DNA of 20,211 nt from NCBI RefSeq assembly GCF_023230885.1, contig NZ_JALNWM010000032.1, positions 1-20,211 on the forward strand, read 5' to 3'. Shown in pieces: positions 1 through 6,431 of this stretch (the stretch's first letter is position 1; every line of letters begins with the position of its first letter). Both the position numbers and the translations under genes were made by a program. The stretch comes from Desulfocurvus sp. GTDB taxonomy: Bacteria > Desulfobacterota > Desulfovibrionia > Desulfovibrionales > Desulfovibrionaceae. The notes below the pieces were generated by a model that was not told the DNA's origin, made no database searches, and saw nothing but the letters and a program-made list of their open reading frames with translations.

Positions 1-1
1 G

Positions 2-403
2 ATCGAGATGGACTCCCTGGCCGTGGCGCCCGTGGACGGGCAGGCGGGGGGCATCGGCATGGAAGCCCCGCCCCCCGGCTACATGGAGCAAAGCCGCGCG
101 GCCGACCAGAGGCGGCGCGCCTTTTTCGACTACCTCGACGCCGTGGCGGCCGCCGTGCACGCCCGCAGGCTGGACGGCGGGAACGAAGACCTCATCGGCG
201 TGGCCACCTTCGCTTTCATGAGCCTTGGCGACGGCACCTTCAGTGCCCCCGTCCTGCGCCAAAGCTCCGGCTCGGCGGCCCTGGACGCCGCCGCGCGCCA
301 GGCCATCGCCGCCGCCAGCGGCACGGTGCGCCGCCCCGCCCTCCTGGGCCGGGGCGACATCCCCATCCTTTTGCAGGTCAAATACCAGTACGGGCTGCGC
401 TGA
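2..403 (+). CDS. TonB C-terminal-domain protein, 3' part only
   Basis: The reading frame is open from the window edge, so the true start is probably upstream and only the last ~133 residues are seen. The segment from about residue 60 to the end has the layout of a TonB/TolA C-terminal domain: a beta strand (VATFAFMSLGDGTFSAP), the SSGSAALDAAARQAI motif matching the family's 'SSG..xLDxAAxxAV', and a final strand (PILLQVKYQYGL). Such domains link inner-membrane energisers (ExbBD or TolQR) to outer-membrane receptors. The expected N-terminal membrane anchor and Pro-rich spacer would lie outside the window. It converges with msrB on the other strand; the 151 bp between them hold no clear terminator. 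The domain call is fairly secure; whether it is a true TonB or a TolA-like paralogue cannot be told. Confidence 0.75.
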   Translation: MEMDSLAVAPVDGQAGGIGMEAPPPGYMEQSRAADQRRRAFFDYLDAVAAAVHARRLDGGNEDLIGVATFAFMSLGDGTFSAPVLRQSSGSAALDAAARQAIAAASGTVRRPALLGRGDIPILLQVKYQYGLR

Positions 404-554
404 GGTTCACCCGGACGGGCTCTTCGCCTCGCCGTTTCGGCCCGCCAGCCCGGCCTGCAAGGGGTTGCCGGTCCGGGTGTTCCGGCACGGCCCAGGCTCC
501 CCGAGGGCAGGCGTGCCCGGCCCTGGCCCGATGCGTTTTAAGCCCAGCCGGAAA

Positions 555-1142
555 TCAGCGTCCGGGCTCGAACAGGCGCAGCAGATCCGCGTAGCCCTCG
601 CGCTGCATCTCCTCGCGGGGGATGAAGCGCAACGCCGCCGAGTTGATGCAGTAGCGCCGCCCCGTGGGGGCCGGGCCGTCGTCGAAGACGTGCCCGAGGT
701 GGCTGCCCGCCCCCCGGCTGCGGACCTCGGTGCGCACGGCCCACAGGCTATGGTCCTCGTGGGCGGTTACGGCCTCGGGGGCCAGCGGGCGGGTGAAGCT
801 CGGCCAGCCCGTGCCGGAGTCGAACTTGTCCGTGGAGGCGAACAGTGGCTCCCCGGACACCACGTCCACATAGATGCCCTGGCGGTGCTCGTTCCAGTAG
901 GGATTGTCGAAGGGCGCCTCGGTGCCGCCCTCCTGGGTCACATGATACTGCAACGGGCTCAGGGTCTGCCGGAGCCGTTGCCTGTCGGCCGGGCCGCAGC
1001 CCGAAGGCGCGGCAGTGTCGTCGTGGCGCATGGTTTCCTCCCGGGCGGGCGCTCCCGCCCCGTGCGGCCCGGCCAGGGCCGACGGCGGGCAGGACGCCGC
1101 CGCCAGCAGGGCCAGGGCAATGATGGCCGTCTTGGTGTCCAT
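555..1142 (-). CDS. msrB: Secreted peptide methionine-R-sulfoxide reductase (MsrB)
   Basis: It reduces methionine-R-sulfoxide in proteins. The 195-residue product has an N-terminal signal peptide (hydrophobic residues 6-17, likely cleavage after A22-L-A24), so it should act in the periplasm. The MsrB domain follows: SPLQYHVTQ, the FDSGTGWPSF signature, SHLGHVF, and the catalytic Cys165 in RYCINSAALRF. The ATG at 1142 is chosen because GGGAGAG lies just upstream; an in-frame start 10 codons earlier would spoil the signal peptide. The two CxxC zinc pairs of many MsrBs are absent, and the only other mature-region cysteine is Cys49, before the domain. A weak lipobox-like AASC at residues 15-18 makes a lipoprotein possible but less likely. 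No partner msrA is visible in the window. Confidence 0.93.
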   Translation of the reverse strand: MDTKTAIIALALLAAASCPPSALAGPHGAGAPAREETMRHDDTAAPSGCGPADRQRLRQTLSPLQYHVTQEGGTEAPFDNPYWNEHRQGIYVDVVSGEPLFASTDKFDSGTGWPSFTRPLAPEAVTAHEDHSLWAVRTEVRSRGAGSHLGHVFDDGPAPTGRRYCINSAALRFIPREEMQREGYADLLRLFEPGR

Positions 1143-1220
1143 GATCTCTCCCGGGGCGCCTGTGCGCCCCATGCACCAAGAATCAGCACGAATGCCCGGC
1201 GCGTCAAATGCCCGTGCCCG

Positions 1221-1258
1221 GCGCCCCCGGGGGCCGGACGGACGTGCCCCGGGGGCGC
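1221..1258 (-). terminator. GC-rich hairpin after the NHL lipoprotein gene
   Basis: A perfect 12-bp inverted repeat (1221-1232 GCGCCCCCGGGG with 1247-1258 CCCCGGGGGCGC) encloses a 14-base loop, directly after the stop codon of the minus-strand lipoprotein gene. There is no T-run, so it is a terminator-like or 3'-end-protecting hairpin rather than a classic intrinsic terminator. Confidence 0.55.
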
Positions 1259-1259
1259 G

Positions 1260-1727
1260 TCAGCGGGCCGCCACGCGCCGGACGGTGCCGTCGCCCCGGC
1301 AGGCCACCCACACCCCGCCGTCGCGGTCGCAGACCACGGCCACGGGTTCGGCCAGCCCGGCGGCCAGCACCGAGCGGACTCCGCCGGGCTCCAGGCGCAC
1401 GACCTCCCCGGCCGCCGTGTCGGCCGCCACCAGGCGCCCGCGCCGGTCCAGCGCCAGGGCGCCCGGGGCGGCGGGCAGGCCGTGGCCCGCGTCCAGCCAC
1501 AGGCGCTGGCCGTCGGCCATGACGCAGGCCACCCGCCCGCTCTGGGCGTCGGCCACATAGAGCAGCCCGTGGGCATCCAGGGCCAGGGCCTGGGGGCGGC
1601 CCAGGCCCTCCAGCACTTCGGCCCGCCCCGGGCCGGGCCCCGCGCCATCGGCCCCCCGGCAGGCCCCCAGCCCCAGGGCCGCGCCCAGCGCCAGCCCCAG
1701 GGCACACAGCGTCACGCCCCGGCGCAT
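1260..1727 (-). CDS. Predicted lipoprotein with NHL-like beta-propeller repeats
   Basis: The product has 155 residues. Residues 1-22 form a lipoprotein signal peptide ending in the lipobox LGAC (Cys23 acylated), so the protein should be membrane-anchored outside the cytoplasm. The mature part has about three NHL/SMP-30-type repeats: GLGRPQALALDAHGLLYVAD, PGALALDRRGRLVAAD and GLAEPVAVVCDRDGGVWVAC, each followed by a G..V.R/W strand. A full propeller needs five or six blades, so this one is short and may multimerise or be a remnant. The start ATG at 1727 follows GGGGGTGG and lies 16 bases inside the end of the upstream carboxymuconolactone-decarboxylase-family gene, implying translational coupling. 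The molecular function is unknown. Confidence 0.75.
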   Translation of the reverse strand: MRRGVTLCALGLALGAALGLGACRGADGAGPGPGRAEVLEGLGRPQALALDAHGLLYVADAQSGRVACVMADGQRLWLDAGHGLPAAPGALALDRRGRLVAADTAAGEVVRLEPGGVRSVLAAGLAEPVAVVCDRDGGVWVACRGDGTVRRVAAR

Positions 1728-2107
1728 GGTTCCACCCCCCGTTCCTGGAACACCTCGCGGACCACGGCCGCAGCGCGCAGCGCCGCCGGGAACCCCGCGT
1801 AAACGGCCATCTGGATGACCACCTCGACGATCTCGGCGGGCCGCACGCCCACGTTGAGCGCGCCGTGGACGTGTACCGCCAGTTGCGGCGCGGCGTTGCC
1901 CAGGGCCGCCAGGGCGGCCACGGTGGCTATCTCGCGCTCGCGCAGGCCAAGCCCCGGGCGCGAATACACGTCCCCAAAGGGAAACTCGATCACATAGCGC
2001 GCCAGGTCCGGCGCGAACCCGGCAAGGGAATCCAGGACCTTGCGCCCCGCGTCCCCGTCGATCTGCCCCAGTCGTTCCAGTCCCCTGGCGTAGCGTTGGT
2101 CGTCCAT
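1712..2107 (-). CDS. Carboxymuconolactone decarboxylase (CMD) family protein
   Basis: The 131-residue all-helical protein has the CMD fold signature in its second half (PQLAVHVHGALNVGVRPAEIVEVVIQMAVYAGFPAALRA). This matches gamma-carboxymuconolactone-decarboxylase-like members, which carry His residues in the helix rather than the CxxC pair of AhpD-type peroxidase reductases. No CxxC is present, so alkylhydroperoxidase activity is unlikely. No other aromatic-degradation genes are nearby, so the true substrate is unknown. The ATG at 2107 is preferred because AGGAGG ends five bases upstream; the GTG two codons earlier overlaps that site. The gene diverges from a LysR regulator and overlaps the lipoprotein gene downstream by 16 bases. 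The family is clear; the function is not. Confidence 0.85.
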   Translation of the reverse strand: MDDQRYARGLERLGQIDGDAGRKVLDSLAGFAPDLARYVIEFPFGDVYSRPGLGLREREIATVAALAALGNAAPQLAVHVHGALNVGVRPAEIVEVVIQMAVYAGFPAALRAAAVVREVFQERGVEPCAGA

Positions 2108-2152
2108 GCGCACCTCCTTGGCTCGACACTTGACGCGACGCTACGCCCGGCT

Positions 2153-2206
2153 TATCAAGACATCCAATATATTTTGAAATGGCTATCAAGACGCGGAGCA
2201 TATCAA
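2153..2206. promoter_or_regulatory. Divergent LysR/CMD regulatory region with TATCAAG repeats
   Basis: This AT-rich stretch sits between two divergent genes in very GC-rich DNA. TATCAAGAC occurs at 2153-2161 and again at 2184-2192 (31 bp apart, about three helical turns), with a third partial copy TATCAA at 2201-2206. Between them is the short dyad ATTT-TG-AAAT (2171-2180). On the minus strand TATATT (2171-2166) could be a -10 box for the CMD gene; the base run 17 bp upstream of it does not resemble a -35 box, as expected for an activator-dependent promoter. Binding by the adjacent LysR protein is inferred from family habit. Confidence 0.5.
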
Positions 2207-2207
2207 T

Positions 2208-3134
2208 ATGGAGCTGCGCCAGTTGCGCCACTTCGTGGCCGTGGCCGAGGAGCTGCATTTCGGCAGGGCCGCACAGCGGTTGAACATTTCCCAGCCGCCC
2301 CTGTCCCAGTCCATCCGCAGGCTCGAGGACGAGCTGGGAGCCCCGCTGCTGGCGCGCACCAGCCGCAGCGTGACCCTGACGCCGGAAGGCGGGGTCTTCC
2401 TGCCCGAGGCGCGGGCCATCCTGGCCCGGGCGGACCACGCCGCGCGCGCCGTGGGGCTCATGGCCCGGGGCGACGGGGGCATGCTGCGCATCGGGCTCGT
2501 GGGCCCGGCCCTGGAGGGCGGGCGCCTGCCCTGCCTGATCCGCGCCTTCTGTCAGGAAAGCCCCCAGGTGCGCGTCCAGCTCGACCAGCTGAACTCCATG
2601 GAGCAGCTGGCCATGCTGCGCGAGGGCAGGCTGGATGTGGGCGTGGTGCGCCTGTTCCAGAAGCACGCCAAGGGGCTGGTGGTCCGCCACTACGCCAGCG
2701 AGCCCTACGTCCTGGCCCTGCCCGAGGGCCACCGCCTGGCCGCCAGGGCCGTGGTGCCCCTGGCGGACCTGGATGGCGAGCCGCTGCTCATCTTCCAGCG
2801 CCACGCCAACCCGCAGCTCTACGACGCCATCGTGGGCGCCTTCAGCGAGGCCGGAGTCTGCCCCGACCTGCTGCACGTCTCGCTGGTCAAGCACACCACC
2901 ACGGCCCTGGTGGCCGCCGGGCTGGGCGTGACCCTGCTGCCCCGGGGCATGGTCAGCGTGCCCCGGGCCGGGGTCCACATCCGGCCCCTGGAGGGCCGCC
3001 TGCCCCTGGTGACCTTCTCCGTGGCCTGGAATCCGGAAAACGAGACCCCGCTGGTGCGCCGTTTCGTGGAGGCCGTCCTGACCAGCCACGCCGAGGGCTG
3101 CGCCCCCGGGCCCAGGCCAAGCCCCGGGCCCTGA
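2208..3134 (+). CDS. LysR-family transcriptional regulator
   Basis: The 308-residue length is normal for LysR regulators. Residues 1-60 are the winged helix-turn-helix (MELRQLRHFVAVAEELHFGR, then AAQRLNISQPPLSQSIRRLEDELG). Residues ~90-295 form the periplasmic-binding-protein-like effector domain. The N-terminus resembles the CatR/BenM/CbnR branch that controls aromatic and related catabolism, but the effector cannot be read from sequence. A GGAG lies nine bases before the ATG. It is transcribed divergently from the CMD-family/lipoprotein pair, the classic layout for a LysR protein controlling its neighbour and itself. A terminator hairpin follows the stop. Confidence 0.95.
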   Translation: MELRQLRHFVAVAEELHFGRAAQRLNISQPPLSQSIRRLEDELGAPLLARTSRSVTLTPEGGVFLPEARAILARADHAARAVGLMARGDGGMLRIGLVGPALEGGRLPCLIRAFCQESPQVRVQLDQLNSMEQLAMLREGRLDVGVVRLFQKHAKGLVVRHYASEPYVLALPEGHRLAARAVVPLADLDGEPLLIFQRHANPQLYDAIVGAFSEAGVCPDLLHVSLVKHTTTALVAAGLGVTLLPRGMVSVPRAGVHIRPLEGRLPLVTFSVAWNPENETPLVRRFVEAVLTSHAEGCAPGPRPSPGP

Positions 3135-3142
3135 AACGCGAA

Positions 3143-3163
3143 AAACCCCGCCATGCGGGGTTT
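3143..3163 (+). terminator. Intrinsic terminator after the LysR gene
   Basis: The 9-bp stem AAACCCCGC / GCGGGGTTT closes on a three-base loop nine bases after the LysR stop codon. The flanking A-run and T-run make it usable in both directions, so it may also stop minus-strand transcripts arriving from 3218. Confidence 0.8.
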
Positions 3164-3217
3164 CTCGCGCCGGACGCGGTTCCGTCCCTGCCCGGCGCGG
3201 GGCGCCGGGGGCCGGGT

Positions 3218-3424
3218 TCAGGCCCAGCCCTGGAACACCCGCCCGGCCTCGGCCTCGATGGCCGTCTTGCGCTCGCGCAGGTCGGTGGCCAGCGGCTCGT
3301 GGCGCGTCCGGGCCGACAGCAGGTCGTCGGCATAGCGCCGCAGGGCCCGCGAGATGTCGCTGGAACTGGCTGTGGACAGGCGGGCCGCCGTCCACACGGC
3401 CAGCAGGTCTTCGCGCTGGGACAC
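3218..3424 (-). CDS. Small hypothetical protein (68 residues)
   Basis: The proposed product is a charged, helical, soluble protein with no signal peptide, rich in Arg, Ala and Leu (SDISRALRRYADDLLSARTR, then a Glu/Lys-rich tail). The GTG at 3424 is chosen because it lies 14 bases after the stop of the exported coiled-coil gene and gives a sensible N-terminus; only a weak GGCGGA precedes it. No family is recognised. The third-position GC bias and lack of Pro/Gly runs argue for a real gene, but the start is uncertain and it could be a chance open frame. Confidence 0.5.
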   Translation of the reverse strand: MSQREDLLAVWTAARLSTASSSDISRALRRYADDLLSARTRHEPLATDLRERKTAIEAEAGRVFQGWA

Positions 3425-3438
3425 GGGGTCCGCCGGGG

Positions 3439-3708
3439 TCAGGGCGCGGGCGGGGCCGCCGGGGGCAGCGCCTGCGCCAGGGCCTTGATGAGCGTCAGGT
3501 TCGACTCGGTCTTGGCCTGCAACGCGGCGATGCGCGCGCCCTGCTCCTCGGTCAGCACCGTCAGCGCCCGGACCTGGGTTTCCAGGGCCTGGATGCGCTG
3601 CTCCTGGGCGTCCAGGCGCTTGCGGGCCAGGGCATCGGTGTCGGCCAGGGCCGGGGCGGCCAGCAGGGCCGCCAGGACCAGGGCGATGAACAATACGGAC
3701 GGACGCAT
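3439..3708 (-). CDS. Small exported coiled-coil protein
   Basis: The product has 89 residues. Residues 1-22 form a clear signal peptide (MRPSVLFIALVLAALLAAPALA, counted as K-less but with Arg2 at the N-region). The mature part is a heptad-patterned helix with RLDAQEQRIQALETQVRALT and a second arm up to about residue 75, ending in a Pro/Ala tail. A strong GGAGGT sits six bases upstream of the ATG. It is probably a periplasmic oligomer similar in style to Lpp-like or YbgF-N-terminal coiled coils, but there is no lipobox and no named family is recognised. It starts in the gap that divides it from the divergent thioredoxin gene. Confidence 0.75.
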   Translation of the reverse strand: MRPSVLFIALVLAALLAAPALADTDALARKRLDAQEQRIQALETQVRALTVLTEEQGARIAALQAKTESNLTLIKALAQALPPAAPPAP

Positions 3709-3801
3709 GGCACACCTCCGGTCTGCTCCGGCCGGGGTTGCCCCCGCGCCGGGAATGATTAGCTCCTTTGGCAGAACACACGAGAACGAGGAGCGCGTCA
3801 A

Positions 3802-4236
3802 GTGTCCGCAACCCTGCATGTCACCTGCCCCGCCTGCGCGGGGGTCAACCGTGTGCTGGCCGACCGGCTGGGCGGCGGCCCGGTGTGCGGCCGCTGCCGG
3901 GCGGAGCTGCTGCCCGGGCGGCCAGCGGAGCTGGACGGCCCCGGGCTGGAGCGCTTCATCGCGCGCAACGACCTGCCCGTGGTGGTCGACTTCTGGTCGC
4001 CGGGCTGCGGCCCGTGCCGGATGATGGCCCCGCAGTTCGACCAGGCCGCCCGGGAGCTGGCCCCCGGCGTGCTGCTGGCCCGCTGCGACGTGAGCGCCGC
4101 CCAGGACGCGGCCGCGCGCCACGCCGTGCGCGGCGTGCCGACCCTGATCCTCTTCCGCCGGGGGCGCGAGGCCGCGCGCATCAGCGGCGCCCTGCCCGTC
4201 GGGGACATCACGGCCTGGGTCCGCGCCGCCCTGTAG
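3802..4236 (+). CDS. trxC: Thioredoxin 2 with N-terminal zinc ribbon
   Basis: The product has 144 residues, close to E. coli TrxC. Two CxxC pairs (C9-x2-C12 and C29-x2-C32) form the N-terminal zinc ribbon, and the thioredoxin fold carries the redox centre C69-G-P-C72. Later come the family's cis-proline loop (RGVPTLILFRRG) and final helix. It is a cytosolic dithiol reductant. The residue before the active-site cysteine is Gly (WSPGCGPC) where most thioredoxins have Trp, which could change partner choice. The start is GTG with GAGGAG eight bases upstream. It diverges from the exported coiled-coil gene and is followed by a convergent small gene. Confidence 0.93.
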   Translation: MSATLHVTCPACAGVNRVLADRLGGGPVCGRCRAELLPGRPAELDGPGLERFIARNDLPVVVDFWSPGCGPCRMMAPQFDQAARELAPGVLLARCDVSAAQDAAARHAVRGVPTLILFRRGREAARISGALPVGDITAWVRAAL

Positions 4237-4250
4237 GCAGCCGTGCGCCC

Positions 4251-4496
4251 TCAGGCGCGCGAGTCCAGCAGGGCCCCCGCCACGATCTCGGGCACCTTGG
4301 CCGCCCCGGGGGTGGGCTGCGGGTCGCCCGGCCGGGGCAGGACATCCTCGGCCAGGCGCCGACCCGAAAGCAGCGCCTTGAAGCCGATGGCCGTGCGGTC
4401 GAACAGGCCGAGTTCCTCCCCGGTCCGCACGGTCCAGCGCATGATGGCCTGCGAGGCTTCGCGGCCCACGAGAACGGGATGCTGAAAAGCGGACAT
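4251..4496 (-). CDS. Hypothetical protein (81 residues)
   Basis: The ATG at 4496 follows a good GGAGG seven bases away. The N-terminal half is an amphipathic, globular-looking segment (MSAFQHPVLVGREASQAIMR, then a WTVRTGEELGLFDRTAIGF region); the C-terminal half is Pro-rich and probably flexible. There is no signal peptide, membrane segment or metal motif. No family is recognised. It lies alone between convergent trxC and the divergent PilZ pair. Confidence 0.65.
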   Translation of the reverse strand: MSAFQHPVLVGREASQAIMRWTVRTGEELGLFDRTAIGFKALLSGRRLAEDVLPRPGDPQPTPGAAKVPEIVAGALLDSRA

Positions 4497-4537
4497 GCCG
4501 AGGCCTCCGGACCCCACCCTAGCCCAGGGAGCCGCTT

Positions 4538-4573
4538 CCGGCAAGGCCCCCGCGACCCGGGGCTTTTTGCCGG
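4538..4573 (+). terminator. Hairpin with T-run upstream of the PilZ promoter
   Basis: CCGGCAA (4538-4544) pairs with TTGCCGG (4567-4573), and inside it GCCCC (4546-4550) pairs with GGGGC (4559-4563), followed by five Ts. It points along the plus strand and would stop read-through from trxC before the promoter at 4587. The minus-strand gene at 4496 begins only ~40 bases away, so it could instead lie in that gene's upstream region. Confidence 0.45.
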
Positions 4574-4586
4574 ACCATCGCGGGCG

Positions 4587-4616
4587 TTGACCTGGGGAGG
4601 CCCGCGTGGGTATACA
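4587..4616 (+). promoter_or_regulatory. Probable sigma70-type promoter for the PilZ pair
   Basis: TTGACC (4587-4592), an 18-base spacer and TATACA (4611-4616) resemble the -35/-10 consensus and stand out against the GC-rich background. Transcription would begin near 4623, which rules out the ATG at 4617 as the start of the downstream gene and supports the ATG at 4665. Confidence 0.6.
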
Positions 4617-4664
4617 ATGGGCCATTGCCTTGCGCGAAAAACAGCCACTCCCGCAGGATCGCCC

Positions 4665-5027
4665 ATGCACACAGAACGCAGACACAGCCCGCGCATGACC
4701 GTCGAAGGCATCGGTTTCGTCACCTTGACCCTCAAGGGCGCCTACGAGGTCATGGGCACCCTGGAGGCGGTCAGCCGCAGCGGCCTGCTGCTCGCGCTGC
4801 TGCCCACGGGGCCGGAGTCCGAGCCCGCGCCCGGGGACGGCGTGACCCTGGGCGAGCTGCCCGTGGGCCTTGCCGACCTCATGGCCGGACGCCCGGGGCA
4901 TGTCGTCTGGGCCGACGACACGCATTGCGGCATCTCCCTGGACCGGCCCCTGGATATTTCCGACGCGGCCCTGCAACGGACCCTGCGCGAGAACAACCTG
5001 CTGCCCTGGACGCAGTGGCGCGGCTAG
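4665..5027 (+). CDS. PilZ-like domain protein with degenerate second motif
   Basis: The 120-residue product is about the size of a stand-alone PilZ domain. The N-terminal RRHSPR supplies the c-di-GMP motif RxxxR (R6, R10). The second motif, normally D/N-x-S-x-x-G, reads A35-V-S37-R-S-G40, so the acidic/Asn residue is missing. A beta-rich body and a conserved-looking GHVVWADDTHCGISL strand, typical of the PilZ C-terminal barrel, follow. AGGA lies six bases before the ATG. It may bind c-di-GMP weakly or act as a non-binding partner, as known for PilZ itself. It probably forms an operon with the second PilZ gene 25 bases downstream. Confidence 0.8.
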   Translation: MHTERRHSPRMTVEGIGFVTLTLKGAYEVMGTLEAVSRSGLLLALLPTGPESEPAPGDGVTLGELPVGLADLMAGRPGHVVWADDTHCGISLDRPLDISDAALQRTLRENNLLPWTQWRG

Positions 5028-5052
5028 GCCCGGCCGCGCACCCCTGCCCGCC

Positions 5053-5613
5053 ATGACCGCCGCCACAGCACCCCAGCGCCGCGACTACCGGGCCGCCATC
5101 CCTCCGGCCCGGGTCCTGGGGCTGGCCCTGTGGTTCGCCGATACCCTGGGGCCAGGCGACATCGCCGATCCCGCCGAGCTCGGCGCGCCGCAGCTCGACC
5201 GCGACGCCTCCCGGGCCTATCACCTGCACCTGGCCAACCTCTCGGCCAGCGGCATGAACCTGCGCATCGCCAGCCGCAAGCTGTACGCCACCCGGGCCGG
5301 GGCCTTCGCGGGGCGGCGCTTCCTGGTGCGCCTGAGCCTGGCCGGGGACGGGGAGCCCCTGTCCCTGCTGCTGCTGGCGGAGGTCCGTCGCGACCAGCGC
5401 GTGGAGGGCGGCGTTGAGCTGGCCCTGGAGTTCATCGCCCGCGGGCGCTTCGTCAGGGCCGCGCGCAGCCTGCACCTGTTCCCCCTGCGCGGGCGCGGGG
5501 TGGACAGGCTGGCGGCCGTGGTCTGCCGGGAGTGCGCGCAGCCCGCCCCGGCCTCGTCCGCGCCCGGGCGCGCCGCCCCGAGGGCCGTGGCCTGGTACGA
5601 AGCCCTGGGCTGA
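5053..5613 (+). CDS. PilZ-domain protein, predicted c-di-GMP effector
   Basis: The product has 186 residues. Both c-di-GMP contact motifs are intact: R9-R-D-Y-R13 (RxxxR) and N62-L-S64-A-S-G67 (NxSxxG). They are separated by about 49 residues, longer than in many PilZ domains, so an insert or an N-terminal YcgR-like strand may lie between them. The barrel continues to about residue 145 and a Pro/Ala-rich tail follows. No signal peptide or membrane segment is present. The ATG has no good Shine-Dalgarno sequence and starts 25 bases after the previous stop, suggesting coupling to the first PilZ gene. The target process (motility, surface or transcription) is unknown. The family call is secure. 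Confidence 0.85.
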   Translation: MTAATAPQRRDYRAAIPPARVLGLALWFADTLGPGDIADPAELGAPQLDRDASRAYHLHLANLSASGMNLRIASRKLYATRAGAFAGRRFLVRLSLAGDGEPLSLLLLAEVRRDQRVEGGVELALEFIARGRFVRAARSLHLFPLRGRGVDRLAAVVCRECAQPAPASSAPGRAAPRAVAWYEALG

Positions 5614-5634
5614 GGCGCGCGGCGCGCGACGCGA

Positions 5635-5670
5635 CACGGGCCGCATCCCCCGGCGGGGATGCGGCCCGTG
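5635..5670. terminator. Perfect 16-bp hairpin between convergent genes
   Basis: Bases 5635-5650 (CACGGGCCGCATCCCC) are exactly complementary to 5655-5670 around a CGGC loop. It lies 21 bases after the PilZ stop and 28 bases after the glnQ-like stop on the other strand, so it can serve both. No T-run follows in either direction. Confidence 0.7.
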
Positions 5671-5698
5671 CTGTTCCGGCCGGGGGCGCCGGTGCGGC

Positions 5699-6430
5699 CT
5701 AGAGAATCTGGCTCAGGAAAAGCCGGGTCCGCTCGTGGGCCGGGTTCTGGAAGAAGTGGTCGGGAGTGCCCACCTCCAGCACGCGGCCCTGGTCCATGAA
5801 CACCACGCGGTCGGCCACCTCGCGGGCGAAGCCCATCTCGTGGGTCACCACCACCATGGTCATGCCCGCCCGGGCCAGGTCCTTCATCACGTCGAGCACC
5901 TCGCCGACCATTTCGGGGTCCAGGGCGCTGGTGGGCTCGTCGAAGAGCATGACCTTGGGGTCCATGCACAGGGCGCGGGCGATGGCCACGCGCTGCTTCT
6001 GCCCGCCCGAGAGCTGGTCGGGATACACGTTTTCCTTGTCGGCGATGCCGACCTTGGCCAGCAGGCCCCGGGCCTTGGCCACGGCCTCGTCGCGCCCGCG
6101 CCTGCGCACGACAACCTGGGCCATGACCAGGTTGTCCAGCACCGACTTGTGCGGAAACAGGTTGAACTGCTGGAAGACCATGCCGGCCTCGGCGCGGATG
6201 GCGTTGATGTCGCTGTCCGGATGCAGGACACCCATGCCGTCGATGGTGATCTCGCCCCCGTCGGCGTATTCCAGGCGGTTCAGGCAGCGCAGGAAGGTCG
6301 ACTTGCCCGAGCCGGAGGGCCCGATGACCACCACCGTCTCCCCCGCGGCAACGGACAGGGACACGTCGTTCAGCGCGTGAATCTTTTCCGGAACATAGAA
6401 GTACTTGTGTACGTTCTTTGCGGTAATCAT
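5699..6430 (-). CDS. glnQ: Polar amino-acid ABC transporter ATP-binding protein
   Basis: The ATPase has 243 residues, the usual length for the GlnQ/HisP/ArtP group. Walker A is GPSGSGKST (37-45), the Q-loop is MVFQQFNLFPH, the signature is LSGGQKQR, Walker B is VMLFDEPTSALDP, and the switch His is in VVVTHEMGF. It powers uptake by the permease encoded one base upstream and the binding protein further upstream; it sits on the cytoplasmic face of the inner membrane. The family is certain. The symbol is by similarity only, since the true substrate (Gln, Glu, Arg, His or other) is not shown. Confidence 0.95.
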   Translation of the reverse strand: MITAKNVHKYFYVPEKIHALNDVSLSVAAGETVVVIGPSGSGKSTFLRCLNRLEYADGGEITIDGMGVLHPDSDINAIRAEAGMVFQQFNLFPHKSVLDNLVMAQVVVRRRGRDEAVAKARGLLAKVGIADKENVYPDQLSGGQKQRVAIARALCMDPKVMLFDEPTSALDPEMVGEVLDVMKDLARAGMTMVVVTHEMGFAREVADRVVFMDQGRVLEVGTPDHFFQNPAHERTRLFLSQIL

Positions 6431-6431
6431 C

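Noticed and set aside
404..554. Terminator between the converging TonB-domain and msrB genes.
   Set aside because: Only short GC dyads are present, none with a long stem or T-run.
2199..2210. CATATCAATATG around the LysR start codon as a palindromic operator.
   Set aside because: The two halves match only in the outer five bases (CATAT/ATATG), which arises partly from the start codon itself; listed only as part of the TATCAA repeat set.
1260..3395. A very long minus-strand open frame running through the LysR and CMD genes.
   Set aside because: Only its last 155 codons (from 1727) look like a gene; the rest is the shadow of the LysR gene and CMD gene, with low-complexity Gly/Gln/His/Pro content and no plausible domain.
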